Source: Cunninghamia lanceolata (taxonomy: Eukaryota; Streptophyta; Pinopsida; Cupressales; Cupressaceae). Taken from it: a stretch of 64,000 nucleotides of DNA. Each line of letters begins with the position of its first letter. Position 1 is the first letter of the stretch. The stretch is from NCBI GenBank assembly GCA_027924645.1, contig BSBN01000494.1, positions 2,552,001 to 2,616,000 of the forward strand, given 5' to 3'. A model generated the notes under the pieces. The model saw only the letters and a program-made list of their open reading frames with translations. It ran no database searches and was not told where the DNA came from. Positions 23,109-34,616 of this stretch are shown piece after piece. The translations under genes and the position numbers were made by a program.

Positions 23109-23272
23109 TGCAGAAAATCAGAGAAGATAGTGTTTATTTGATGATATGCAGATACAAAACAATGCATATAAACCTTGAGGGAGTTGACAGTTAGGGACAG
23201 TTATATGGGTATACCAAACTACCAATTGGAACTACCAACCGAACCGAACCATAACAATGTAATATGCCAACA
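23109..23272 (-). repeat. 5' LTR of E2
   Basis: 164 bp, direct repeat of 20928-21091 with a handful of differences. Confidence 0.93.
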
Positions 23273-24719
23273 AGAATTAGGGTTACAGATAGAATTAGGG
23301 TTAGGGTTAGTTTTAATGACAGAATTAGAGTTATGCATTTGGTTATAATTAGGGAAAATATATAAGTAAAAGATATTAGAATTAGAACTAACCTTAGAGT
23401 TAAATTAGGGTTAGGGTTAAGCATAGAATTAAGGTTAGCAATAAAATTAGGGTTATGGATACAATTCAAATTTAGGATAGAATTAGGGAAATATATAACC
23501 AAAGGGTTGGGGTTAGAATTAGGGTTATGATTAGGGCTCTAATTAGGGTTAGAATTAGGGTTAGGGTTTGGAAAAGAATTATGATTAGCAATAGAATTAG
23601 GGTTAGGGCTATAATTAGGGTTAGAATTAGAATTATGATTAGGGTAGAATTATGGTTACGATTAAAATGAGTGTTAGGATTAGAAGTAGGGTTAGGCTTT
23701 GAATTAGGTTGGGGTTAAAGTTAGAATTAGCATTACAGTTAGTTGAAGGTTACATTAAGGGTTAGGATTAGATATAAATTTAGAATTAGGTTTAGGGTTA
23801 GGGTTTGGGTTTGGGTTTGAATTAGCAGTAAGGTTAGCGTTAGGCCTAGGGTTAGAATTTGAATAAGGGCTAAAATTAGGTTTAGGGTTAGAATAATGAC
23901 TAGGGTTATGATTAGGGTTAGGGTTAGAATGAGGATTAGGATTATGATTAGGGTTAAGGTTATGATTATAATTAGAGTTACAATTAGGGAAAATATATAT
24001 AACCAAAAATGTTTGGGTTAGAATTAGGGTCAGGTTTAGGGATAGAATTATGATTACTGATAGAATTAGGTTTAGGGATACAATTAGGGTTAGAGTTAAA
24101 TTAGGGTTAGGGTTAAGGATAAAATTAAGGTTACCGATAGAATGAGGTTTAGGGTTACTCCTCAAATTAGGGTTACAATAAGGGCATCTATATAACCAAA
24201 GGGTTGGGTTTATATTTAGGTTTAGGGATAGCATCAGGGTTAGAGTTAGGTTTAGGGATAGAATTAGAGTTATGGATTTGGTTATAATTAGGGAAAATAT
24301 ATAAGAAAAACATATTAGAATTAGAACTAGGGTTAGCGATAAATTAGGGTTAGGGTTAAGCATAGAATTAAGGTTAGTGATACAATTAGGGTTAGGATTA
24401 CAGTTCAAATTTAGGATAGAATTAGGGTTAGGGTTACAGTTCAAATTTAAGATAGAATTAGGGTTATCGTTAGGGTTACAATTAGAGTTATGGATAGCAT
24501 TAGTGTTAGGATTAAGATTAGGGTTATGGTTGCAATTATAATTATTACTTGAATTAGTGTTTGGATTAGGGTTGGAATTAGGGTTAGGCTTAGTATTATA
24601 GTTAGGGAAAGAATTAGGGTTCGAATTATGATTCAAATTATATAGGGTTAAGCTTAGAATTAGGTTTGGGGTTAGAATCAGGGTTAGGGTTAGGGATAGA
24701 ATTAGAGTTATTGTAATCA
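23273..24719 (+). repeat. TTAGGG-type hexamer array 2, right part
   Basis: Continuation of the array after E2, G-rich strand on +. It contains recurring spacer words (ATTAGGGAAAATATATAA, CAGTTCAAATTTA.GATAG) that mark higher-order units of several hundred bases. A 377-codon minus-strand frame of Asn-Pro-Asn-Ser type runs through it but has the six-base periodicity of the DNA and no protein features. Confidence 0.93.
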
Positions 24720-24935
24720 AAATTCTATATCTAACCCTAATTCTATATCTAACTCTTATTCTAACCGTAATCGCAAGATTAGACTTTGATATATTGTTTA
24801 TAATCCTAATGTTATATCTAACCCTATTTATAGGCATAATCTTAACCCAATCCCTAAACAAAATCCTAATTCTAAATTTAATCTTCATTCAAGGCCTAAC
24901 TTTGAATTTAATTATGACTTGAGTTGTGCTAACAT
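24720..24935 (-). repeat. Hexamer array in inverted polarity
   Basis: From about 24720 the + strand changes from TTAGGG-type to CCCTAA-type words (TATCTAACCCTAATTC, CTAACTCTTATTCTAACC). The two halves meet with their G-rich strands running toward the junction, the arrangement produced by end-to-end telomere joining or by an inverted duplication. The inverted part is short (about 200 bp) and degenerate. Confidence 0.75.
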
Positions 24936-25784
24936 TACACTTAGCATATATTTCTATGAAAATAACCATAACCCTAATATTATATTATAGGTTAGATATA
25001 TAATTATAATTATATATTATATAATTAATATAACATAGGTATATTATAATATTTAAAAAAATTATTTTTCGTAATATAGGCATAATATATTTTTTTCATA
25101 TAAACTAATATATAATTATAATTATTATATATTATATTATATAATTACAATAATTCTTATAGTTATACAATATAGTTAGAATTAGGCTTGCACTACAGAT
25201 GCTACTACCATATTTATATTTTTAAAAATATATCTAAACTACGCCGAGAGATATCCTTCTCAAAGCATCTATTTCCACCTATGTGTAGTTAATTATAATT
25301 GTAACCATAACCATCACCTATATCCTAACACTAATTCTAAACCTAACCCTAATTCTAAATCTAACCCTTTGTACTTCTTAAAGATGCATATAATTAAATA
25401 TATCGTCATAACCTTAACCCTAAATATATTGTATTTAACTTATATAGTTTAAAGTTAAGTATAGACATACCACTTAACATTTAAAGAAATTATTAAAAAT
25501 TATTAAATATATATTTTAAATTTAGATATACTAAATTAGTATTTTTTAAGTATAACTTATTTAATTTAAAGAAATTATAAAAAATATTTTAATTTAGTGA
25601 TACATTATAAATACTTAGGGTTTGTAATAATTCTATAAATATAAATATAATATCATTATATTTAATAATGTAATGCGATTTTAATTATAGATTAATTATA
25701 TTAATGTCTTATTATATGATATAATTATATATTAATTTAATTAACATTTTTTATAATAATGTAATAATAGTAATTTAATTAGGG
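24936..25784. repeat. AT-rich tail of repeat unit 2 and start of a further partial unit
   Basis: 24990-25260 matches the tail of unit 1 (ATTATAATTATATATTATAT, AGAATTAGGCTTG, GATGCTACTA). A few C-strand words (CTAACCCTAATTCTAAATC) occur at 25315-25370. ACCCTTTGTACTTCTTAAAG at about 25365 matches 19155 near the start of unit 2. The remainder is AT-rich and noncoding. Confidence 0.6.
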
Positions 25785-26062
25785 TCAAAGATTATTAATA
25801 TTATTATAATTAGTATTTAATTAACTGGTATTTTAATTAGGGTCAAGATTACAATCAGGGTCAAATTTAGGGTTAGGAATAGTGTTCTGGTTATGATTAA
25901 CTTTTGGGCTGTACACATGGGCCTCAAAGATTATTAATATTATTATAATTAGTATTTAATTAACTGGTATTTTAATTAGGGTCAAGATTACAATCAGGGT
26001 CAAATTTAGGGTTAGGAATAGTGTTCTGGTTATGATTAACTTTTGGGCTGTACACATGGGCC
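25785..26062. repeat. Perfect 139-bp tandem duplication
   Basis: Units 25785-25923 and 25924-26062 are identical base for base as read, from TCAAAGATTATTAATA to ACACATGGGCC, and include a TTTAGGGTTAGG word. Identity over 139 bp in an otherwise strongly diverged region indicates a very recent duplication or an assembly artefact. Confidence 0.95.
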
Positions 26063-26780
26063 TCAAACATATGCAGTGGGCAAATTAGGTTTCGAACATG
26101 TGACTATTGTCAATGGCTTTCAACTTTCAACAACTCAACCATCTGATCTACACCCATAAACTTAAATTTTCATTCTTATTAACCCAAAAAATTACTAGTG
26201 TCTCCCCCTCTTCCAAATGTTTCTTGAGTGTTGTCCATTTTATGAATTCAAACTTAAAATATGCAAACTAATGCTCATATATTTGTATTGCTTTGTTACT
26301 GGGTCTGGTTTACTGGCTGCTTCAGCTATTCGGGACAGATAGTGGATATATGTATTGCATTGTTACTTTTTTCTTAGTTTTTACCGTCACTCGTTTGAGG
26401 ACTACTCATTTGTAATTGTTAGCATTGATCAATTAAAAAAAAAAATTTATCGAACATTGATTGTCTTCTAGTTTTTCTTACCATGTAAACCCTTCAAAAA
26501 TTATCAAGAGATGATGTTGAAAAATGCCACTGTGTCCACGTTATTAATCTGACGCTTTTGGTCAAAAATCTTTATTTTTCTAATCAATAGGCCCATTTTC
26601 CCTCGTACAACACAAATTAATTTGACCAGCAACCATGTTCTCTGTCCTATGCGTTATCACATTGGACCCCGAGCTGAAACCTTTGACCAAGATTCTGCAA
26701 GCCAGCTTTTAACAGACTCATTGCGGAGAGCTTGGAGTGCATCTACACCGTTCCGTACAATATTTTTGACAGGAAATTTG
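26063..26780. other. Intergenic, nothing recognised
   Basis: AT-rich spacer between the repeat units and the polyamine oxidase gene. No conserved protein reading. Confidence 0.5.
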
Positions 26781-27006
26781 CGCCACTTTAGGCAACTTGT
26801 CATTGTATATCTTAATTTAAGTTTTTGCCTCACTTTGGGCAACTTGTCATTGTGTATTTTTAATTTAGTTTTCTGCGCCACTTTGGGCACTCGTCATTGT
26901 ATATTATAATTTAATTTTCTGCGCCACTTTGGGCACTTGTCATTGTATATTATAATTTAATTTTCTGCGCCACTTTGGGCAACTTGTCATTGTATATTTT
27001 AATTAT
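26781..27006. repeat. Minisatellite, 46-48-bp unit, five copies
   Basis: Units start at GCGCCACTTTGGGCA-type words at 26781, 26828, 26876, 26922 and 26968 and share CTTGTCATTGTATATT..AATTTAA. The array ends about 490 bp upstream of the polyamine oxidase ATG and may lie in its upstream region. The open frames across it are repeat artefacts. Confidence 0.9.
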
Positions 27007-27492
27007 ATTGCTCATGAACGTCATTTTCACGTCATCTAGTCGTGTATATTTTGTAAAGCAAGTCCATGTTTTACTTATGTAACATTCACTACCTATGCCA
27101 AAACATTTTGCGGCTTAGAGCACAACTATCTTATATTAATTTATATTATATTGCTAGAAAATAAATTGCTGCCTCCAATTTAGAAAGGACGCCTACAGTT
27201 GCTAAATTTGAGTAGGAATTTTGGAATTAACAGCACGAAAAACCCAGGGTTTGTAGTGGGTTAGAAACTTCGAGCAGATCCAGATTGAGCACGTGCGTTG
27301 CGCCTGCAAAAAGAAATGCTTATTTCATTCTGTCGGCCACAAGCTATTACGACTAAATCTGCGTATACGTATTTCATCACAGGGACTAAAATAAGCCGTA
27401 GATTTATTCCTGAGATTTGGTGTACACGAACAGAGTCTATAGGCGGTGAAATGAATTCACGGTGCTGCCACACTTGTTTATAACTGATAACA

Positions 27493-30400
27493 ATGCTTAT
27501 CTCTGGGTTTTTGTTGATCCTTATGTTTTCTTGTTCCATCGATGCAACCACTACAATAGTGGTGGGAGCAGGGATGTCAGGTATGTTTTTATTTTATTGA
27601 ATCATTCTTGCACATGGAAACCTTGTATCGATGGATTTGTTTTCTGTGAATTCAGGAATAATGGCAGCCAAGACATTGTCGGAGAATGGAGTGAAGGATT
27701 TTGTAATTCTGGAAGCGACGAATAGAATTGGGGGGAGAATGTACAAGGAGTCAATCGCAGGGTATACTGTAGAGAAAGGAGCCAACTGGGTGGAGGGCGT
27801 GGGAGGCCCCAAAATGAATCCCATTTGGCCTCTCGCGAAAAAGTATAAGCTGCGTAGCTTTCTTTCCGACTGGAGCAATCTCAGTTACAATATCTATGGC
27901 CAGGAGTAAGTATGTCTAATTTTGGACAAGAAGATATCAGTTCCTATTCAATCATGAAAATGTTTACTGATGTGGGTTGAAATTTACAGGGGAGGTATTC
28001 TGCCTCAGTCTGCTGTGGCCCGCCCTTATAAGCTGGCTTCATTATCATCCGATTTCAGTTCAAATCTGTCCACATTGCTGCAAAAGACCGGAGGGGAAGA
28101 CATTTCTATTTTGGCTTCACAGAGGACATTTGGACAGTATGGCTTGATTGCTCTTGGCTGTTGTTACTCATTCATAGTCTTACTTTTTCATTGAACCCGT
28201 GTAGCTGACCTTAGATCTGCTTGATGTTTTTTATTGTTTTCATATAGTGTTCCCATCACGCCGTTGGAGATGGCTATCGATTTCTTCTTCTACGACTTTG
28301 AAATTGCAGGTTGGAGATGGCTATAGATTTCTTCTTCTATAACTTTATAACCCATTTCCCGTTGGCAACTATGCATTTTTACTGGGTATTAATGGAAAGA
28401 AGTAACTAATGATAAGTTTGGATCTGGATGTGAAGAGCCTCCGAGAGTGACAAGCTTGAAGAATGTGGAACCAAATCCTACTTTCGACGAATTTGGAGAA
28501 GATGAGTATTTTATTGCAGACAGTCGAGGTTATGAATACATTGTTCATGGGATAGCCCAGGAGTTTCTCCACTCTGCGAACGGATCTATTTCAGACCCAC
28601 GTCTGAAGCTCAACAAGGTTTGGCCCTTTCCTTACTTTAAAAAAATGAAAGCAAGGATCTTTGAATTCGTTATATGAATGTATCCAAACATGGTGCAGGT
28701 TGTTAGAGAAATCGAATACACAGACAAGGCTGTGAAGGTTTCAACAGAGGACGGTTCAGTTTATACCGCAAAGAACGCTATTGTATCAGTCAGTGTGGGG
28801 GTTCTTCAAACAAAACTCATCGACTTCAAACCTGACTTGCCTGTGGGTATATTTATTTGTTTGTTTTCAACAGGGTAAAAGCTTTTGGAAAAACTGTGTG
28901 ACAGATTGTGGAGTGTAATCTCATAAAATTTTCAAAAATTTTATTCAATCTAATGGACTGTAAAAATCTATATACACTAAGTGATAAAATCTCATAGTTC
29001 TGCAATGATGATTTTTGAACATGGGTGTGCAGCTATGGAAACTCATGGCAATATACAAGTGGGATATGGTGATTTACTGCAAGATCTTCATGAAGTTCCC
29101 CTCCAAGTTCTGGCCCACAGGACCTGGCACTGAGTTCTTCATGTATGCTCATGAGAAACGAGGTTACTACAATTTTTGGCAGGTGTGATCACCTATTTTC
29201 TCATTTCAACCCAGGGAAATCCTTTGTTTAAATTGACTTTATTTCTTAAAAATACTTTCCCCTGTTTTACAGCATTTGGAAAATGAGTATCCGGGAGGAA
29301 ATCTGCTCATGGTGACAGTTACAGATGATGAAGCCCGGAGAATAGAACAGCAGCCTGACCACGAAACCAAAGCCGAAATAATGTCAGTTCTCAGAAAGAT
29401 GTTTGGCAACCACATTCCTGAAATGGAAGCGATTTTGATTCCCAGATGGGGTCAAGATCGCTTCTACAAGGGAACTTATTCCAACTGGCCCATAGGCGTA
29501 TCTGTACATGACTTTGAGAGCTTACAGGTCTGTCATCTAAATCTCCAATAAAATTGTTCCGAAGGAAAGGCTTATTACTTGAGTGAGTTCAGAATGGTAA
29601 GAGGGCAAATTTTGTTAATAGAAATAGAATAATTGTTTACTATTTTTATGTTTAGATAAGTTGTAGAATTGTCATTCTTTTGCATTTAGATGAGCTGTAA
29701 AATTGTCATTTGTTAGAAAGTTTGATATTTACTACTTCTAATCCTACAGTCCATGGCAGTTTTACACCTCATCTAAAGAGAGAGAAGAAAGACAGTTTTA
29801 CACCTCATTTAAAGAGAAAAGAATGACACCTCATCTACCCACATAAATGATAAATAGTTGTCAGAAGTTTAATTAACAGACAGCCTACCAGTACCTGCCA
29901 TTTTCTTTATTCTAAATACTGCTACCTGCCATTTTCTTTATTCTAAATACTGTAAACTTGCATGATAGTTAGGTACATAAACAATCCAAAATTACTAAGA
30001 AAACATGTTGATAATGGATGTCAGGCACCGGTTGGGCCGGTGTATTTCACTGGAGAGCATACCAGTCAGGAATATAATGGTTATGTCCATGGTGCCTATC
30101 TTGCAGGTATTTATATAATATCTTGCCTTTATATTTCTCACTTCATAGATTGAAGATGGAATGGTAGATAAGTAAGCATTGTTCATGTGATTAGGCATAG
30201 ACACGGCTAATCAGCTGCTGGATTGCATTAAGAAGGGACATTGTGCTCCCAAATCTCATGAGCAAAATGAACCTTGTAACGCAGACATCCAGAGGGTAAG
30301 TGGTCTGTGCATTTTAAGCATGAAAATTAGTGGTAAAAACGTGTTAGAATTAAAGAAATTAGTGCAAGATCTAAGTGGGACAATGTCGAACAGGAGATTG

Positions 30401-30493
30401 AGATGGAAAGGAAAGCATGGATGGGTAAGGTGCAAGTTTTGGAAGATGCACTATCACAGAAATGCAAACCTTGACTACTATGTATTGAAATAA
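27493..30493 (+). CDS. PAO: Secreted-type polyamine oxidase (FAD amine oxidase), ten exons
   Basis: Exons: 27493-27580, 27656-27905, 27990-28136, 28248-28309, 28436-28617, 28699-28842, 29033-29182, 29273-29527, 30025-30106, 30195-30493. All junctions are GT-AG, phases agree, and the total of 1659 nt encodes 552 aa. The product starts with a hydrophobic signal peptide ([18 protein letters not shown]), then the FAD-binding VVVGAGMSG. Further family motifs are [47 protein letters not shown] (holding the lysine usual in plant apoplastic enzymes), [22 protein letters not shown] and [10 protein letters not shown] with [11 protein letters not shown]. Relatives oxidise spermidine/spermine, releasing H2O2; an apoplastic or vacuolar-type location is inferred from the signal. 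The last ~60 residues after IQR are not family-like: GTAAGT at 30297 may be an unused or real donor, so the C-terminus is uncertain. Confidence 0.93.
28263..28352 (+). repeat. Partial duplication of PAO exon 4 into intron 4
   Basis: GTTGGAGATGGCTATCGATT (28263 onward, in the exon) is repeated 47 bp later from 28310 with slight decay, starting at the very base of the splice donor. The duplicate (CTATAGATTTCTTCTTCTATA) has an altered end and no longer codes for FEIA. The donor GT of exon 4 is formed by the first bases of the duplicated copy. Confidence 0.85.
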
Positions 30494-31660
30494 TATTATT
30501 TACAAATTCACCGAACCAAGTTGTCATGTTACAATCTTGGGGTCTAATTACATAGTCCTAAAATGCAGCACGAGTTGTAATTGAACATTTTTTAATGTTC
30601 AAATGTTTTAACATTTTCAAAAATAAGTATAACTCATTAAAAATTTTCTTGGGTGTACTTTTTATAATTTATAATTTGCTTTCTTATGAGAATTTTTATA
30701 AAATCATATATATAATTAAGATTATAATAAATTATGCATGAGATTTTAACATTAATATTTTAGATTTTATTATGTCATCTATTATGAGATATAATAGATG
30801 CAAGGGATAGAGGGAGGGAGAGACAAGGTCTAAATTTGATTGTGTAACCAAAGTTTGTTGTTCACCATAGTGAGAGTCGACATGTGAATAGGAGTGGTGA
30901 TTATGCAATCATGGCTAGAGGTGCCAATGGAGGATTATCTAACCATGCAGCTAAATAAATAACATGCAATAATATTAACGAAATAGTAGATTAAGCATAT
31001 GTTCTTTATTCATTCACAATCACAACAGTATTACAACTTTCACAATGGGCTTCCAACATGCTAGGCCGAACATACGAAATATTTTCTAACACATGGGTGA
31101 GTGCAAGATCATGATGGGCCAAACAATACCTCTAAGTGGCAATGAAAATACCAAAAATTAAACTTAATCAAGTTCACGTGAAAATAATTGAATCTAGTTT
31201 ATGGGCTACTATTTTGTTTTCAAAAAAACTAAATTCACTTGATAAAAAATGAATATTTCAATGAACAACTATTAAAATTTTTCGAAATTTTTTTACTGGC
31301 TTTTTTTTTTAATTAAAAAGTAATTTTCTAGTCAATCTAACTCGATCAAAAAAATTTGAAAACCATAGAGTGTGACGCATCTTTCAGATTTGAAAAAGGT
31401 AAAATGGTTTGAAAGTTATGGATGTTTTTTAATCAACAGGATTTCACATACACTTTATATAGAAATTTATTAATAATTGTTTAATAATATGATAATCAAG
31501 AAAATCTTATATTTTTAGAAAGATGACAATTTCTTCAATAAATCCTTTTCATTTTATCAAATTTGAATTAAAAAAAAGTCGTCAACATGGAGGGTGAAGT
31601 TTGAAGAAAAGAGTGAAACTTCTAAACACATTAGAATTCAGAGAAAATCAACTATGACAG
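30494..31660. other. Intergenic, AT-rich, nothing recognised
   Basis: Noncoding in all frames at family level. Long A/T tracts. Confidence 0.5.
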
Positions 31661-34616
31661 TCCCAAGCCTAAATACAATGCATTCCTAAAGCAAAATGGA
31701 TATCCATTTTGTGGAGATAGGAAATGGATATCCATTATCCTCAAGACAATTTTGGGCCCAATTTGAGGGAATGCCTTAATGCACCTATATAAAACATGCG
31801 GCACACTCTTATGCTAAGTTTGGCTCTCCTTTCTTAATACCTATATACCCTCATATACTCCCCTCCTTTATGCATTTCCACACAATTGACTTATCCCTAC
31901 CCTATCGGCATGTATTTCCACACCTACAACTCATTATTAAGCCCATATTTGTAGACATTCACCCCTACCTCGATTTCACCCATTCCAAGTCCCAAGTCAT
32001 TTCTATGACATGTAAAAGAAATCCTGCACAACACAAGTCTATTCCAAAGTTAAAAATTTTAAAATTCAAAGTTCATAAACTCTCACTCTTTCCCACTAGC
32101 CGTTGGGGGTAGGCTTCGTACATATTTGTTTGACAATTTATTTTATCTTTAAAATTTTAAAGTCATTCATCTGAGTATTAACTCAAATGTAGTAATAATT
32201 CAAATTCTTAGAGCATACAAGAATAATTTATTAGAGGAACACTTCAATTGGTGCACTAAAGGAAACAACATTTACTTTTGAATATTGCAGACTTTTTCAA
32301 GCTTGATTGTTGTTTATTATTTTTTAGAACAATTGGAAATTTGATCTTTTCAAGGGATTGACCTAGGAGAATTTGCCCTAGTGATCTAGCAGCCCCTCGA
32401 GGATTTTGACAATCATCATAGAGCAAAGAATTTAGTGAATCAGAGAGCAAATAGATATCCATTCAGACCAAGTGTTAAAGCACTTTTAGGCTCCATATGA
32501 AGTTCCCAAAAGCCTAGAGAATCATCTAGTATGGTAGTGATGCATTTAGTATGGATTTATAATGTGTTATGATACATATAGTCTGATTGTTGTTGATGAT
32601 ATCACACCTCCCTCACCTATGCATCATATTGGTAGTGGTTCGTTGTGCTAGGGGAGGGGGTGCCAACCCGACTACTGACTATCTAAGCCTACTCTCCCTA
32701 GATATATAGGGCTCAACCTATGGGGATGGGCTCGAGGGTGCCTATATAGAGAGAGGGCCCCTATTTTGAAAATATATATTTGGCATGTCATGTTGGTCCT
32801 ATGTCTATAGATTCATGTGCTTTGAATGAATTACCTTTTTTCATACATGATCTGATAAGTATAATGATGATCATTTTTCTATATCTCATGTTAAACCTAT
32901 GGACACTTATAATGTATATATATATGCCTTACCTTTACAGGTACATGTGATGATGATTCACCTCTATCCATGCCTAATGATATACTTGTTGAATTTAGTT
33001 ACCTATCTATGATGATTATCCTAGTGATGAGATTTATGATGAGTGCACTTCATCTCTCACTAGTGACAGGCCTATACATGTGATACACCTTGTTCAACTT
33101 CACATGAGGTCATTACCTCCCATGTAATTCATGATGATCCATCTTATCTATCTTGTGGCTCATGGTCTATTGATGATATGATTAGTGATGAGCATAGTCA
33201 TATTTCTTTATATTCTTATGATGAGGTTAATGACGTCCTGTTTGTTACATGATTATGTGATTTATGATGAAAATTCTTTTAATACACATGCCAAAGTCAT
33301 TTAGTGGTAATGAAGATGTAAAGATACATGCTAGATAATTGATTTCTTCAAATTATTCTTCTATACATGATGACTATATTTTGATACAAACATTTAGTGA
33401 TACATTAATTTTTACCACTAAGTAATGATTTAATTCATGTCATGCTTCTCATACATCCTTTCATGCATTGTCATGTGCTTTCATAGATCACTTTACTATT
33501 GACTCGAGACAGTAGTTTGCTCATGGTTTTATTTCTTCTCCTTCTAGTGGCCCATTTGTAGTAGATCCCATTAACTTTTCTATGCATCAGTATGATATAC
33601 CAAATTAGTAGAGACCCCCATTTGGATCCATTCATACTTTCACATGTCATATCTTTAAGTACCTATGCAGTACCTCCTCCTATATCCCATCTTGCACATG
33701 ATATAAAAATACTTAAGAATGAATAACAACATGAGGATCTTTTACAATTTTTACTTGGTATATGTGAGGATAAGGTGGCATTAGTTGATAATATATCTTT
33801 GACACCCTCCACCATTGTTACATATGACACAAGGCATACACATGTGAGTTTGAGACATGTAGATAATGATATTTCACCTTATTTGAACTACCTCATTACT
33901 GGGATTGACAATCTAGAATGATATGTTGATACTCATGCACAAAGTGTTCAACCAAAAAATGACACTACTAAAATATTTCACAATCCTCTAGCATATTACA
34001 TTTTGACTTATCCTTTAGCAAATGGATTTGTGGAGTTATTCAAAGTTGATTATCTAGCCTCTTCTTTCCTACACTTAGCCTCTTCCAACCAAGCAACTCT
34101 ACTAGTCCCACATACCCATACCAAGTATCATGATGCATTCCTTGATATGTATATTGTACATGATATTCTATATGATCCCTATAAAATTTTCATAGGTTAC
34201 ACTAGTGCCTTTGCCACTTGAAATCCCTATTGTGCCATCAACACCCTTGGCAATGTCTCCAATAAGTCCTTTGGTTTTGTTCACCACCTTCTTTCAACCG
34301 CACATAAGTCCTTTGGTTTTGTTAACATAGGAAAACATAATGGATATCTGTTTTCTAGAATGGATATCCATTTGGTAGAACAGATATTCGTTACCCAAAG
34401 AATTGGGCTTTAGGTAATGGATATTTGTTTTCAAAATAGATATCCATTATGTAAAAGCCAAAAAAGGCAAAAGGAATATTGTTGGGCCCGACAAGCATAC
34501 CCACAGACCCTCTGTTGTCGAAAAATCCATGATCTCTACCTATTATAGTAAAAAAAACACTTTTAGACACAAAATTTGCTTGTTACAATCATTCGAGTGA
34601 TATTTTTGTTCCCCTA
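31661..34616 (+). other. Decayed retroelement-like region with ATGGATATCCAT palindromes
   Basis: The 12-bp palindrome ATGGATATCCAT occurs at 31696-31707, 31724-31735 and 34360-34371, with close variants (GATATCCATT) near 32450 and 34440. A TATA-like CTATATAAAAC lies near 31786. Between about 32.5 and 34.2 kb the + strand has stretches of acidic, Ser/His/Asp-rich reading (YDDYPSDEIYDE, DDPSYLSCGSWSIDDM, LAYYILTYPLANGF) broken by many stops. It looks like a long-dead coding region of a transposable element, but no RT, integrase or protease motif was found, so the family stays open. Confidence 0.4.

Larger units (their letters stand above)
20928..23272 (-). mobile_element. LTR retrotransposon E2, 2.35-kb non-autonomous element
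   Basis: Two 164-bp LTRs (20928-21091 and 23109-23272; on the minus strand TGTTGGCATATTACATTG...TTTTCTGCA) flank about 2.0 kb. The primer site (GCTCTGATACCA on +, 23095-23106) and the polypurine tract (on + TTCCCCCCCTTATT, from 21092) fix the orientation as minus. Flanking 5-mers ACAAT and AGAAT fit a target duplication with one change. The insertion lies inside the TTAGGG-type array. No gag or pol is present. The PPT-proximal 0.55 kb matches E1. By size and content it is a TRIM/LARD-like relative mobilised in trans. Confidence 0.93.

Noticed and set aside
23755..24888. 377-codon open frame (minus strand) rich in Asn, Pro, Ser, Leu
   Set aside because: It lies in a six-base repeat. Six is a multiple of three, so frames stay open in several registers on both strands; the dipeptide pattern mirrors the DNA period and has no domain.
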